Below, piece by piece: positions 13,241 to 25,720 of a DNA stretch of 64,000 nucleotides. The stretch comes from Glandiceps talaboti (taxonomy: Eukaryota; Hemichordata; Enteropneusta; Spengelidae). The DNA lies in assembly GCF_964340395.1 (NCBI RefSeq), contig NC_135567.1, forward strand, positions 18,180,306 through 18,244,305, in the 5' to 3' direction. The position numbers were made by a program, and so were the translations under genes. The stretch's first letter is position 1. The number at the start of each line of letters is the position of its first letter. A model generated the notes under the pieces. It was not told where the DNA came from. It saw only the letters and a program-made list of their open reading frames with translations, and ran no database searches.

Positions 13241-16200
13241 CTCGGCGGCATTGAATCATGTTTGCTGGACACACAGTACCAAGGCTACAAGTCAGAATTG
13301 TCGACAAATGTAAACTTCTTGCCATGGTGTGTCTTTGTTGCTGTATTGATCGTGTGTCTCGTGCTCTGCCGGACAGTAAACACTTCAAATTTACACTAGA
13401 AATGCTTAATCTGATTAATCCGTAGAGCTAAGGTTAAAATCTGTGGGCTTGGTGAGAAAAGGCCCAACTGAGTGTGCAATATCAAAGAGTCAACAAAAAC
13501 AAGACAGTCTGTGCTACACACACCACATTGCATTTACACAACTGCATTGCACTACCAAAATCAGTAAATATATACCACGGATTAGGCCCACTTACGAGGA
13601 CAAACGTCGTCTAAACTCAACTATTTATCGTCTGCTACTTTGAGAAGCAGATAAAATTAGACCGACTCAGAATTTGTATTCAAAACCTAGCCAGTTCAAG
13701 AAACCAAGATATCGTCCGAAACATTAAAAACTGTAGTGGGTCGGAGCAAAATAAGAACTACTTTCTCGGGTCAAATGATTTGAACACAAATTCTTGTTTT
13801 TGACAATTTTTTGGCGATTGAAAGTTTTCATTTAGACCCTAAAAAAAGAAATAGTATTTTTGATTCTAATAGTGCCAAAATTGTAGTTTTTAAGTTGCTT
13901 ATTTTGATAATATTGATCTAAATCATTGCATTTACTCATACATGACACGATTTGGTGTCTCAATATTTTCCTTCGTATTTCTGGTTCAATTTCTCAATAG
14001 TCGTGACATCAATATGTAAATTTGCAGCACACATCTTTTGTACACTATACTCAGATCACATTTTTGTACACTACACTCAAATAAAAATAAGAAAAAGAAA
14101 AGAAAAGGAGTTCTGTGACAGTTTAAATTTGGTCTGAGTTTGGGAACCTAACAGAGTATAGCAGTGTGTTCGGCCTTAGCTACAACCGTGTGGGTTTTTT
14201 GATACAGCAACCACTAAAATTTCAAACATCTGGGGGATTCTGTTATATCGTGCATAGTGCAATATTTCGCTTTCATTTTCAAATCATGATATGCAAGTGA
14301 ACACAACAGGATAACATATCAAATCCAAAATATTTATCAAAATTCCATAAATCAAGTGACAGACCAAAACAGTTCAGTATAATTCAGACATTGTAAAAAA
14401 ATAACTTTATCTTTTGTCTTACACTGGCCCATAGATGTCACTGAAATTTTGGATGTGAACGAAAAATCAACCCTTAAAAGTTACATGACAAATACTAGGC
14501 ACTTTGGATACACGATAACACAGTGTATAGATAAGTAAAACGTCTTTATCATTTGTGTTGCTGTCAGGTCAAACTTCAACAGATAAACCTCATTGTCAGT
14601 GTTATGTTCATGTTTTTCTGTATTTTTTGTTCGAAGATAAAAGTCTTAATTTTGGATTGAAACTACTGAAAACATCACCTTTACGAAAATTAGACCAAAA
14701 TTATGCATGACACTGAATGAATTCTCGGGTATTTTCAGGAATAGTGACTCGGAATAAGTTCCGCTGACTAAAGTCAATTTCACGCCGCGTTCCACGTGCG
14801 ATTGCTTCGTAAGTAAACGTATCCAAATGTGTTCGGCCATTTGTCACTTGCTGTCAGCTGGGGTAATAAAGAGGTCTTCATTCGCTACTCTTCCCAGCTA
14901 TTTTGTAACCTGAGAACTGAAAATCTCATAAAGTACATGCTAGAATCTACACACTACAAGATCGGGTCAAGATAAAGACAAAATATTCCTGGGCAGACGA
15001 CAATTTGTGCACCACAAAATCATTCTATTTCATTCGAATTTTTATTTGGGGTTTGCTCAAGCGTTGATGACGACGCAATCGTCGTGGTTTTCTTTGTCGT
15101 AGAATGCTGCGATAAGCGATAAGTGTGTTGCAAACGACCCCTAATTCAACCCAACCTTAAAATAGAATTCATATTATGTTCGCTGATACCGAAATTATTG
15201 TAATGTTCTATCCGGTGGTCGATGCGGTCGGTATAATGGCAGTGAGATTTATCGGACTCGGGTCGCCATATTGCATCAGGTTTCCTGCCATGGTAGAAAG
15301 TACTGAAAATGGATAACAAAACGCACCACCTTACTAAATATTGACTGTTTTTGTTGCTGAATGATAGAGCTACATTTTACCAGACGTCAGTTTCAACAAG
15401 ACTATAGCATACGGTGGTAAACAATGCTGAAATATGTCCCAATTGGGTATTTTCGTTTACTGCTCGTGAGCGCGCCAAGTTATATTCTGACTGATGTAAT
15501 ATTTTCAACGTTGTACTGAGTCATACATCTCCAAAGAGAACCAACAAACAGTTGAGCATTTTTGTGGCATTTTAGACAAGAATGTTTCTATTTAATGCTA
15601 GGATGATAAAGGACTTTCAATCTCGGGTAAATATACATTTAAGGCGATAAAAACGGCGATTTCCGACAAAACAACAGAGTCATCTTGTTTGCCCGTGTAC
15701 AGGAATAATGGCGGCGGTCGTTGTGGTCGGTCGCTGACGATAATTTTAACCATAGAATGTTGTCTATACAAAATGTTGGTATATATCACTTACACCCAAA
15801 TGCGGGATAATAATCACATAGATATCTCTACCAGTTCCCTATTCTATTAGCTTCCATTTTCCACAGTAAAAAAAAAAACTTTGACACAAACACTTCACAG
15901 CATGTATTTCAAGCACTCTTAGGCATTGTTCGATAACCGATAATCGTACAAATACATGTGATATGCCATTCAGATAATATCAATCACACAAGTTCGGTTT
16001 TTTTTGTTTTAAGTTTTACAGGCTAGCTACAAAAATAGGTGTAAAATAGGCCCAGATTTAGTTTTGCTGAACCAATCAAAACCACTATGATTCCTCAGCA
16101 AATGTTATTGTATATCAAGTTATCTATGTCACGAGACAACACATTGTGCTAAAATCTTTCATTGATTTATTTACCTCTTGAATAATAAGCATGTTCGAGC

Positions 16201-16708
16201 GAATACGTCAAAAAATTTCCTCGTGAAAATTTGTTGAACAAATATTTGTATTTTATGAATTATTCGCCCTTGTAGTCTTTTTTTTAGACAAGAAGCAAAG
16301 ACTTATAATTTATCAATAAGTTGGTAACAATAGTTTTATTTAAAATGGTTGAATTTGTCCCTAATCTTTAAATAATGTGTTTATTAATGTCCCAGTATCA
16401 TGTAGGTATTCACATTGAAATCTAAAATTAAAGTAATCATCAATGTTAAAAGTTTATGAGAAACAAAAAAAAACACAAAAAATAACAAAAAAAAGTAAAC
16501 ACACTAACACGAACAACTAGTGTGTTGTATCACTGCCCTTGTATGACCTTCGTGTGGGACAAGGTGATGTATATATTATTATAACGATGAAATTAATTAT
16601 ATTACATTGAGAAACTGATTATTGAGATATTCATATTTCCAGAACGTGCAAGCTTATCACATAATGTGGTTGACTTTTTACTTAAAACTGCCAATTCCAA
16701 ACAAAACA
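13241..16708. other. Unique intergenic DNA
   Basis: No gene or structured repeat recognised. Short A-rich runs at 16465-16500. Open frames are short and unsupported. Confidence 0.5.
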
Positions 16709-16786
16709 ATACATACATACATACATACATACATACATACATACATACATACATACATACATACATACATACATACATACATACAC
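16709..16786. repeat. (CATA)n microsatellite
   Basis: About 19 uninterrupted tetranucleotide units. Confidence 0.95.
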
Positions 16787-17333
16787 ATAAACAACCTGTG
16801 CAAATTACACAATTGGGCTTACAATTCTATTATCAAACATAATTTTACTGACCGATTTTTATAGCAGTCATTTCCCACCACTACATTGCTTTCAATATTT
16901 TGGCAAACTTTTCATAGGATAACAAAATCTTGGTGACCTTTCTGATTTGAGGTCACTCATTGTTGTTTGTTTACACAAATACACAGTCAAGGTAAATATA
17001 TCAATATTAACCCAGCATGGTCATTCTTAATATTGACTTTTATTTTTTTTTCTATAATTTCTGTGTAAAGCAGAAAATGATTGACTTTTACACAGACAGC
17101 ACACACTCAGCTTTCAAATGTTTGTTTTGTTTGTTTGTTTGTTATTCATTTTCATCTTATAATGTTTGCCTTGTAGTTTTTCAAGTTAAAGTAACTGCAC
17201 ATTGCATTGAAAAACTCCATGAACTCCATGAGTTATTTTAATATACAGTTTATAAACACGATAAAATCAGCACCTACTCGAAGTTAATGTATTTAGAAAA
17301 AATGTATTTGTTTGACAACTGAAAATAACTTCT

Positions 17334-17336
<3 letters not shown>
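16787..17336. other. Unique intergenic DNA
   Basis: Nothing recognised apart from a short GTTT run near 17125. Confidence 0.5.
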
Positions 17337-17400
<64 letters not shown>

Positions 17401-17512
17401 GTACGTCCTAATAGACACAGACACCCATACATACACCCATACATACATACATACATACATACATACATACATACATACATACATACATACATACACACAC
17501 CTATCTACCAAC

Positions 17513-17550
<38 letters not shown>

Positions 17551-17551
17551 G

Positions 17552-17582
<31 letters not shown>

Positions 17583-17611
17583 ACACACAAAACACACACA
17601 CACACATACAT

Positions 17612-17656
<45 letters not shown>

Positions 17657-17682
17657 ATGTATGTATATATATATATGTGTGT

Positions 17683-17729
<47 letters not shown>
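17337..17729. repeat. Compound (AT)n, (CATA)n, (TAC)n, (CA)n/(AT)n/(GT)n microsatellite
   Basis: Series of AT (17337-17399), CATA (about 17427-17495), ACT/TAC triplets (about 17513-17581), then CA, AT and GT tracts. The CA...AT...GT order is self-complementary and could form a cruciform or hairpin. Confidence 0.95.
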
Positions 17730-17731
<2 letters not shown>

Positions 17732-17801
17732 GTTATTATAAGGAAATATATGTTTGCTGTATAGTCAACTTCATATGCATCGTCTAAATTGTAATTTGAT
17801 A

Positions 17802-17910
17802 AACTTAGCACACAGTAGACCTTATAGGTTGTAGTGGAACTTAGCACACAGTAAACGTTCTAGGTTGTAGTGGAACTTAGCACACAGTAGACCTTATAGG
17901 TTGCAGTGGA
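17802..17910. repeat. Three tandem copies of a 36-bp unit
   Basis: Unit contains AACTTAGCACACAGTAGACC and TATAGGTTGTAGTGG. Copies 1 and 3 are nearly identical; copy 2 has a few substitutions. Confidence 0.9.
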
Positions 17911-18921
17911 GAATTTATGTGATTCTAATTAGACTTGTATTGCAACATTTGATAATGATTGAGATTTACGAGATCTTGCTTGTTCAGACATCATTTTTCA
18001 ACGCCTAATTGCCATGGTAACACCCCCTACCTTAAAACGCTATAAAGTATCAACTGCTGGGTAACTATAAAACAATAAGACTATTGTTATGGCATACTTT
18101 TGACGACTGTCGTTTTTCTTTTTTATTCTTTATTTACACAGTAAAGAAGTGGATTTATTTGTTGGCGGCTTTGGAATTTCTCAACTCACCTGTTTGTGCA
18201 GTAAGCCATCTACATTACAACACTGGTAGTGACTGCGTTAGTGATGTCGCTAATTGCAGGTAAATTCCATGGAAATCTCTGCGATCTAATGTCGACACGA
18301 TCACTGCATCATCTTTCATTCGATTCCGACGACTTCTTAATCCCTAGTGGAGCCACCTTAAGGCAAACCAGTCTGTGAACGACAGTGGATTCCCGCGCAT
18401 TTTTGTGCACATTTCTTCAAGTTTCGTCGGCGATCAGAAATCTAAGCATCCACGGCTACCAACATCAAACATTTTACACTGTCGTCAGCCATATTTTAAT
18501 CTTAAAACTGTCGACAGGATAAATTTGACTTAAAGAGTGACGGGTACGTCGTGCCGCGGCCATATTGTGAAATCAGGATGGACGAGTCGAACTTTCGACA
18601 TGATGGAAACTCTAAATATTTCCAATTGAAGTGTAAAAGGAGTGTTTCTGTACAACGGAACGCACTATCCCAAGAAACATGCCACAATATTTCACCGAAT
18701 TTTTCCTGAAACGACGCCCCTGAACTGACACAACACTGCCGGACTAAATCAGAAATACACCGCAGAGGAACGTTCGGTCATGAAGACAAGAAAAGATGGC
18801 GAAGGAAGAAAAAAAAATGTGCGGCGGACTTTTTTGATCTTTAGAAGACTGGCATGATTGATTAGAGAGACTGGCTATACTGGGAGGAGTAAATTTATAA
18901 ACATTACACATATCATCTCTA

Positions 18922-18934
18922 TGACCTTTGACCC
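18922..18934 (-). promoter_or_regulatory. DR1 nuclear-receptor-type site
   Basis: Minus strand reads GGGTCA-A-AGGTCA. About 3.7 kb 3' of the Hox1 stop. Same layout as the 4562-4574 site. Confidence 0.4.
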
Positions 18935-19869
18935 CCATGAAGGCACTTTAGACATGTAACTCACTGAGATATCAACTCACGTCGCTCACAACAAACTTTC
19001 TTTTCTCTCTGCAGCTGTTTGTCCAAAATCGTCCAGTTTTGGTTTGAAATAAAAGTACAAGGGAACATAAAACTCACCGTACTAAAGTTTTAGACATAAC
19101 CTAAGGATACGTGAAATCAACATCTGTTACTAGTCGTCTGCTCAATTTTCGGCGGGAAAGGCAGACACGAATATTTGTACAAGCGCGAACCTAATAACTA
19201 CAACTGACTGGGGGATTCGAAAGTAATTTTACTTGCATTTGGAGACCATAGTTTCAAATTAACTATGGAAAATAGCAGTGATATCTTCACTTGAGATGAA
19301 CGTTACAACGAAATTAAATTACACACAGAAATCAGGGAAACACGTGTAATGTATACCACAACTTCGCTTCCTATGTTTTAAAAAAAATAAGCACCACTTC
19401 AAATCAATATATGAAAATAACAAATTAAAAAATTACAAATTAAAAAATTACCAAAATCATGCAAACATATATAAATTTGAACTTCACAGAACAGATTTTG
19501 TTATTTGACATGATGAAATATCTAATATTCCTCCACCATATTTATTTAGTTGTGAGAACTAGTTTATTTATTTATTTATCTATTTATTTCTCTGAATATC
19601 TATTTATTAATGGCAATGCGTCCATACAATCATTTTAAGTGTATTGGGATAAAAAATGCACTTAAATAGAATATACAATTCAAAGAGTGAGAGTTGAGAT
19701 AATCAAGGACTCTACTTACAACAATATTGCTAAATTGCAAAACAAGCGAAAAAAGGGTAAATTTTTGGATGTTTAGTTTATCTTATTTTTTTCCGTGATG
19801 TATTGATACATTAAGTTAATCTATATTAGAAATTTATTCAGGTATTATTGAAAAACAGCACCTGGAATA

Positions 19870-20700
19870 CTGTCGAACTATAACATTTTGGTTGTGGTGT
19901 GGAGGTGGGGGGGGGGAGCTTTCCGGGCCATTTTGAACAAAATTTGATTGTGATTTTGAGACGGTTTACTTTTAAATGATAAATTATAGAGTCTTAGTAA
20001 GAAATGACAAGTTTTGATTTTAAAAAATGAGAAAGTTCGATATTTTTATCGAAAATAAGTAAAAGTAAGTTTATTATTTTAAAATGTATTTATAAATTCA
20101 TGTCATTATTTGTTATTGTTTGAAATTTATATTTGAGTATGAGTTTATTGTTGACATACAAGTTGTCATTTTGTTGCAAATAAATGTTCATTTGTTTATG
20201 TAAAAATGGAAGTCTTGTTTATTACTATTCTATTTAATTTGCATATCTGCATATTAATTTACTTAATTTGCATATATGTGTCAAGTGCTTCACAGCCTGG
20301 AATTGAGACTGAACTGTTCGGTTAATTTCGTTAGACAACATGAAATTCCAAAGACACGGATTTCTGTCCTATTTTAAATTCTCCTTATATTTGTACTGGT
20401 CGTGTTAATTTATCAATTGTTACACTCTGTATCTGCATATATAAATTTCGTATTTTTTTTATAACGGATACATGCGAACTAAATGAACTAAATATACAAT
20501 AAATTGTAACTCGACCCTCTAGGTAACTTTCAATCTGCCGTGGGCTTCATTTTTTGAAGGTAGGGGTTCCTCGGCCATTTTTGCCTAGATCGGCTTGTGA
20601 TTTTGAGACTGTCGAATTTGTACAGATTAATTTGACACTATTGCTCCAAAACTGACAGAGTTTTATTTAAAAATTCTGAAGAACAAGTAATTTTGTGCGA
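19870..20700. repeat. Two diverged copies of a ~170-bp segment
   Basis: Shared landmarks are CGGGCCATTTT / CGGCCATTTTT, TTGTGATTTTGAGAC, then TGACA-A/G-AGTTTT and TTTAAAAA. Copies lie at about 19870-20040 and 20510-20700, same orientation. No coding potential. Confidence 0.5.
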
Positions 20701-22629
20701 AAAAACTTTGGAGGGAAGTGTCAGGTTACGTTGTAGGTAAACGACCTGGTGTAATTTGTGGGTGTTCTACTACTATTCGTTCTTTTGTGTCGACAATCTC
20801 AAATTCCCTTTGTCGTCAAAAACTGAAGAATGACTAAACATGAATGAGCTACCGTACACAACGTTACAGCATACTTGAGACGAATTCTGAAAAAAAGTAC
20901 TTGCAACAAAAACACAATTCATCGAAAATTGTTCCTGAATACTTGGCGTTTTTTGCAGCAAAAATGCGATTCAGCACAAACACGTCTATCTAAATCAGCA
21001 GATAATATCGTATCCCGATTTCCCCTCCTTTCTGCTGTAGGTCTTATTTGCTCAAAACTGTATGATGTAAACTGTAAGATTTGTTTTGTTTTGAGTAGCA
21101 AGATTATGTATTTTGAAGGGAGAAGGGAGGAATTTGAAGTGAAATCGAACTGCATGTTGAACAACTCTTGCATATACATTAACAAGATAGTACACATTTT
21201 TTTATTGTCGTCAAAAATCGAGTTAATTCCTGTACGTCATTTTTTTACGTACAGAACAAGACAAAATGTATGTTTGTTCTCTGAAGGAGACCCAGTTCCT
21301 CCAAACCGCATCACGTAAAATGCAAATATAGGAAAGTTTGACTTCTTTAAGATTAAAATTCATTGCCTGAAAACTATCCCATAATATTACAATTCAAATT
21401 TACCTAAATTCTAACTAAAAAATGTTACTTTTGTATCCGTACTTGTTGAAATTTGAGTCTTGCTATTGTCGTCTGCCAACTCTAATATTTGAAAGCGTAC
21501 ACATTGTGGTTTGGTGAAATCTCGGCGATGGTGAAACGTGCACGATTGTATAAATGAAACAATGTTTTGTTTCACCTCATTGGGATGCCATGATGACAAC
21601 AACACTGACATGACGAAAATAAAGCACAAAAAGTGGCGACAATTTTCATCTTTCTTTCAAACAAAGTCCATTTTGTTTCGGACGTCTTGTATATGCCATC
21701 TTTAGAACAATAAATACTGAATATAACTTCTCTAAAATAAAAACTATCGATTTTTTAGGCAGAAGTTGAATTTGTGTGGAGATTTTTATGTTTATGATGC
21801 AGACGATAATTGGAAAAGTGGCTATAACCATAACACGGCACCTGAGGTATAACAGAACACAACGGTATTCAGTAGATCGTTTCAGCTCGGTCACATTCTG
21901 CTGATAAACACAACCCTGACACTCGTCTGCTTCCTTTGCCTGTCAAATTTGAGTTTTATTCTTCCGAAAGAAATACAACAAAACAAAAATACATGCCCAC
22001 AAGAGGCAAATATGGACTCCCAGATAGTCTAGTGTTGCAATTCCCCCATTTACATTACAAGATATACACGATTGATATCAATAGGTTGATTCCCAAGGAC
22101 AGAATTGTACACGATAAAAATGGCTCTTAAGTACTGAAAATTGTAGATATCGCCGTTTTACTCAGTTAAAACTGTTCACTGCGAAGATGTGCATCTTGTT
22201 TGTTATTGTCCATGAAAATGTCTTTGCTCTTATAATAAATATAATATCTTAGAAACGAATAAACAATATATGTGCATTGTGTCATTTTTGGAGGAAAGAC
22301 AAAGCAAAATCCACATTCAAAGTGTTCCTGGCAGATACCCTGTTAATGCCGACATAATGGAGAAAATCCGAAAGGAAGGGAGCTCATAGATAGTGTCGTC
22401 AACTATTTAGACCGCGAAAAATGGTGGATCGAGGAAAGCAATACCGAACAGTTGTCAACAGATACAAGACTTGAACGAAAAGTTGAAATATATACAGATA
22501 TGAATCCAAAGACGAAAAGACAATCATATTGAATAAATTAATTTAAAGTGAAATAAATTCTGCGAGATAAAATAGTGAAAGAAAGTGTAAGGAGAGTTCA
22601 AATATAGATGTTTAGTTTTTGTCCGGTGC

Positions 22630-25026
22630 CTACGTGCAAGCCGAGCTAACTGAAACATTGTCCGTTGTTTTGGCTCCTAAAACATTGTTCACAACTTGGC
22701 TAAAACTCGGCGGTTCTTTAAAACGTTTCTTTTGTTTCATTCTCCGATTCTGGAACCATATTTTTACCTGTGTTTCATTTAGGCCCAACATGGCCGCGAT
22801 TTCCACTCGCCTTGCACGTGTAAGATATTTGTTAAAATGGAATTCCTTTTCCAATTCCGTTAACTGTTTATTGGTAAAGTTCGTCCTCCCGTTGTTTGGC
22901 GACCCTGTGAAACCATACTCCCCGCTTTTTCCTGGAAAGTATAAAATGATAATAAAAAAACACAGTTATTTGTTGCAAGGAAACTCCACATTGATATACA
23001 GACACTGTGTATTTAACATGTTTGATATTTGAGGAGCAAGTGACTAAGTTTCCCCTTACACGGTATTTACAGGTAGCTCTGTGGGCTTACAGTTTGAGCG
23101 ATGCATCGACACGAAACTAATAACTGTGAACGTTGAAAGCTAGAAAAAACAAACACAAAATAGAAAACTAAAATAAACAAGATCAACTTAAATATATTTA
23201 AACACATTAAAATTTGGATTTTTTTGTAAAGTGTGTATTTGATGAGTACGTTATTCTAGAAACACAAACAGAAGTAATCTGGACAACTTGACGTGTTATC
23301 GCTCACTGCACAACACCTTGGGTCACTTTGTGATAACATCACAGGACTGCTACTGGTCTGCACTGATACCCCCCTCTCCCCTGAAAAAAAATATTTAGGG
23401 CACTAGTCTTTACATAAATACATTATTACAAATGTACACATTTATGCAAACATTGTGTAGATTATCTGCACAGATGCAATAAGTGTGACACACTAGCGGT
23501 ATATAGCTATAAAACACAGGCAACACGGAAGTGCAGACATGCTCTAAATATAGAAAACATTATTTGCAGATGTTCTGATTTTACCGACTCTGTCATCTAA
23601 GAAAAAGTGAAAAAAATATTTCGGGTTAAATTGTCTATAAAGAATTTCGAAATTGATGAAACAGTGCCAAATGCTGAGCATATGTTATCTAAAGATAATC
23701 TCATCTCAACTACATGGACCACACGAGAAAAAGTGATACATTTTTTTAGGCGGGAACTATCCATACCTGGCAAATTAATTACCATACTTCAAAAATGAGA
23801 AATCTAGCATCCTATAAATTATCTTTCACCCTTAAAATACATAGAAAACATATGTAGCTAATAGAGCACCAATCGACCTTACCAGATAGGTGAATACAAA
23901 TAGCAATGTTATATACATAATCGTCTGCTCGTTAAATTCAAGTGTCGTCAAAATCTGGCTCATAAAGGCGCAAAAATGACCAATCATTTTCGACGATTTC
24001 TTTAATTCTTCTTGAAATCTAGTGTCTGGCTCCAAAATGATTTGATTTATCGGCAAAAATTTGGAAATTTGGAGAAAAAATGTCAAATTTGAAATTTGAA
24101 TGAAGTATGAGGTGACAAAAAGGTTAAAGAAGAGATATTGCCTTCTTTGATCAATGGCTTTGTAACACCTTAAGAGAAGGTGATTTAACTCTCCTTTTCC
24201 TGGCCTATAGTAAATAAAGTCGAATTTATCACCATAAGCCATAAATTTAGATCACACAGTTATATACGAGTTACAACACCGGGAATTTTAAACCGGTCCA
24301 AACCAGCAAACGAGAAGGGAAAGCGTATGTACCAGTTTTTGGTGGATTTCGTTTAACTCGCATCCAGTTGTACACTGTGGTTTCGCTGGACGATTTCCCC
24401 TCCTCGCTTTCCTTAATTTCATTTTTGCTCAGCCGATTGTCCTCCGGGCTGTCGACTTCGGTACTGCTGTGATTTAGAGGGTCAATCTGATGTTGTTGTT
24501 GTTGTTGTTGTTGTTGATGGTGATGATGGTGGTGGTGATTGTGATGATGTTGTTGTTGATGTTCATGATGATGATTGGAGTAGTGAGCGGTACTATTGTA
24601 CCCAGAGAGCGAGGTAGTACTAGGTCCACCACACTGGGCTTCGAGATAACCACCGCGGTTTATCACCGCCGCCGCCGCTGCTGCTGTTGAGTAATGATTC
24701 TGACTGTAGTACATGGGGTCCGTATAACTGTATGCATTCGCCGTGGTCATTTGTGGAGTGACCGGCGAGTTACTGTACATCGTAGCAGTACCGGCCACAG
24801 TCGGGTCATGGGGGTGTCCGTATGAGTTCATTGCTGTTCGTGAGCTAACCTCGGAAAGCATTCGTCCGTCCAAATTATCAGAAGTAGAAACACCGTAGGT
24901 TTGGGGATAGTGACTCGCAACTGGATTGACACCGACATCAGCGGGATAATTCAAATTTCTGACGGCCGGATACAAGGCCGAATCGTTACCATATTCAACG
25001 TAAGAACCCATTTTCGAAGTGTCCAT
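22630..25026 (-). CDS. Hox1: Hox1 / labial-class homeodomain transcription factor, two exons
   Basis: Nuclear DNA-binding protein that patterns the anterior axis, normally with PBC/Exd partners. Inferred CDS joins 25026-24333 (exon 1) and 22931-22630 (exon 2), giving 331 residues. The donor (G|GTACAT) and acceptor (CTTTCCAG|G) are both phase 1, and the join restores the family linker [12 protein letters not shown]. Start: [12 protein letters not shown] resembles the N-terminus of vertebrate Hox1 proteins, with G at -3 and G at +4. The hexapeptide region [14 protein letters not shown] is at about 218-231. The homeodomain is at 243-302, with [19 protein letters not shown], the labial-class [10 protein letters not shown], and recognition helix [14 protein letters not shown] (Q50, N51). 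Exon 1 also has an Ala run (115-120) and a His/Gln tract (152-179). Only 29 residues follow the homeodomain. Hox2 lies upstream on the same strand. Class assignment is very secure; exact ends are inferred without transcripts. Confidence 0.96.
22932..24332 (-). other. Hox1 intron (1401 bp)
   Basis: Phase-1 intron between the hexapeptide and homeodomain exons, the position usual for Hox1 genes. The donor GTACAT is weak. The acceptor has a good pyrimidine tract (TTTTATACTTTCCAG). The intron contains a Hox-PBC-type site TGATCAATGG (24148-24157), an unpaired GGCGGGAA (23749) and TCGTC/GTCGTC motifs near 23925-23950. No microsatellites are seen. An open frame inside it on the gene strand (24242-23832) looks fortuitous. 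Confidence 0.9.
24148..24157 (+). promoter_or_regulatory. Candidate Hox-PBC composite site in the Hox1 intron
   Basis: TGATCAATGG fits the anterior Hox/PBC consensus TGATNNATKR exactly. Vertebrate Hoxb1 is known to autoregulate through sites of this class. A site this degenerate is expected by chance roughly once per 8 kb of double-stranded DNA, so one in a 1.4-kb intron is suggestive only. I see no clear adjacent MEIS/PREP TGACAG. Confidence 0.35.
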
Positions 25027-25720
25027 TACTGAGCTGTCAGATATGGGTCGTAATTTTGAAATATGCCTCTACGCTGTCTCGATGATAAATAGTGTACGCT
25101 CGATTCTACACTCGCCTTCGCACACTGTGACACCGATATGCTTATTTTCACGGTCACATGACCCCTTTCACCCAATCACGTGCACGCACAGTAATTTCAA
25201 TGTTTGTAGCCGAGCGATCGATCATGTTAATACGTAGTTATCACTAATTTGCCGATGACACTCAGAACTAAAGTTTGTCAAATCCGTGAAATTATTTGTG
25301 CCAAGCGCGTGCTCGGAGAAACCTGCTTCAAATTCGGACGCACATGGCTCTAGATAGTATGTCTAATAAGTTAAACTTTATCAATGGGACCTCTTCTGTC
25401 GCACGCTATTTGTTTTGGTATAGAACTTCTTTCAGTTCCGTTTAAACGTGATTTTTTTTGTCAACATCTAAGTGGTAAAGGATGAAGACATTTAAACTAC
25501 TGTTGTCATGGTAACAAGGTGTCCCTTAGGAGAATATAATCGTGCACTTGCAACGCGACAATGCGGTACACCCGCGCGGACGTTACAGCCAGGCGTACAT
25601 GTGTACTCGCACTCGCATTCTCACTCGTATCACTCCACTCGTGACTTCTAATAATACGAGTTTGAGTCTGTTTTAAGGGTAAAAGACGAAGTTTACACAG
25701 ACAGTGGACAATCATTTCAA
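25027..25720 (-). promoter_or_regulatory. Probable Hox1 promoter / 5' flank
   Basis: Immediately upstream of the Hox1 start. An inverted CCAAT (CCCAATCACGTG on the plus strand, 25171-25182) overlaps an E-box CACGTG (25177-25182). No strong TATA box is seen. The stretch has more CpG than its surroundings (for example around 25550-25575) and lacks simple repeats. The transcription start cannot be fixed from sequence. Confidence 0.45.

Larger units (their letters stand above)
17911..22629. other. Hox1 3' flank, mostly unique
   Basis: No exon recognised. Contains a DR1 site (18922-18934), a bipartite GTCGTCTGC...GGCGGGAA (19133-19158), a poly-G run (about 19905-19917), and two related segments at about 19870-20040 and 20510-20700. 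The Hox1 3' UTR must lie at its right edge. A minus-strand AATAAA (TTTATT on plus, about 21956) is a possible but unproven polyadenylation signal. Confidence 0.45.

Noticed and set aside
20875-21318. 147-codon plus-strand open frame
   Set aside because: No recognisable domain, an overlapping frame on the other strand, and AT-rich composition like the surrounding non-coding DNA.
23832-24242. 136-codon minus-strand frame inside the Hox1 intron
   Set aside because: No domain, and in-frame continuity with the Hox1 exons is not possible given the splice sites that restore the family linker.
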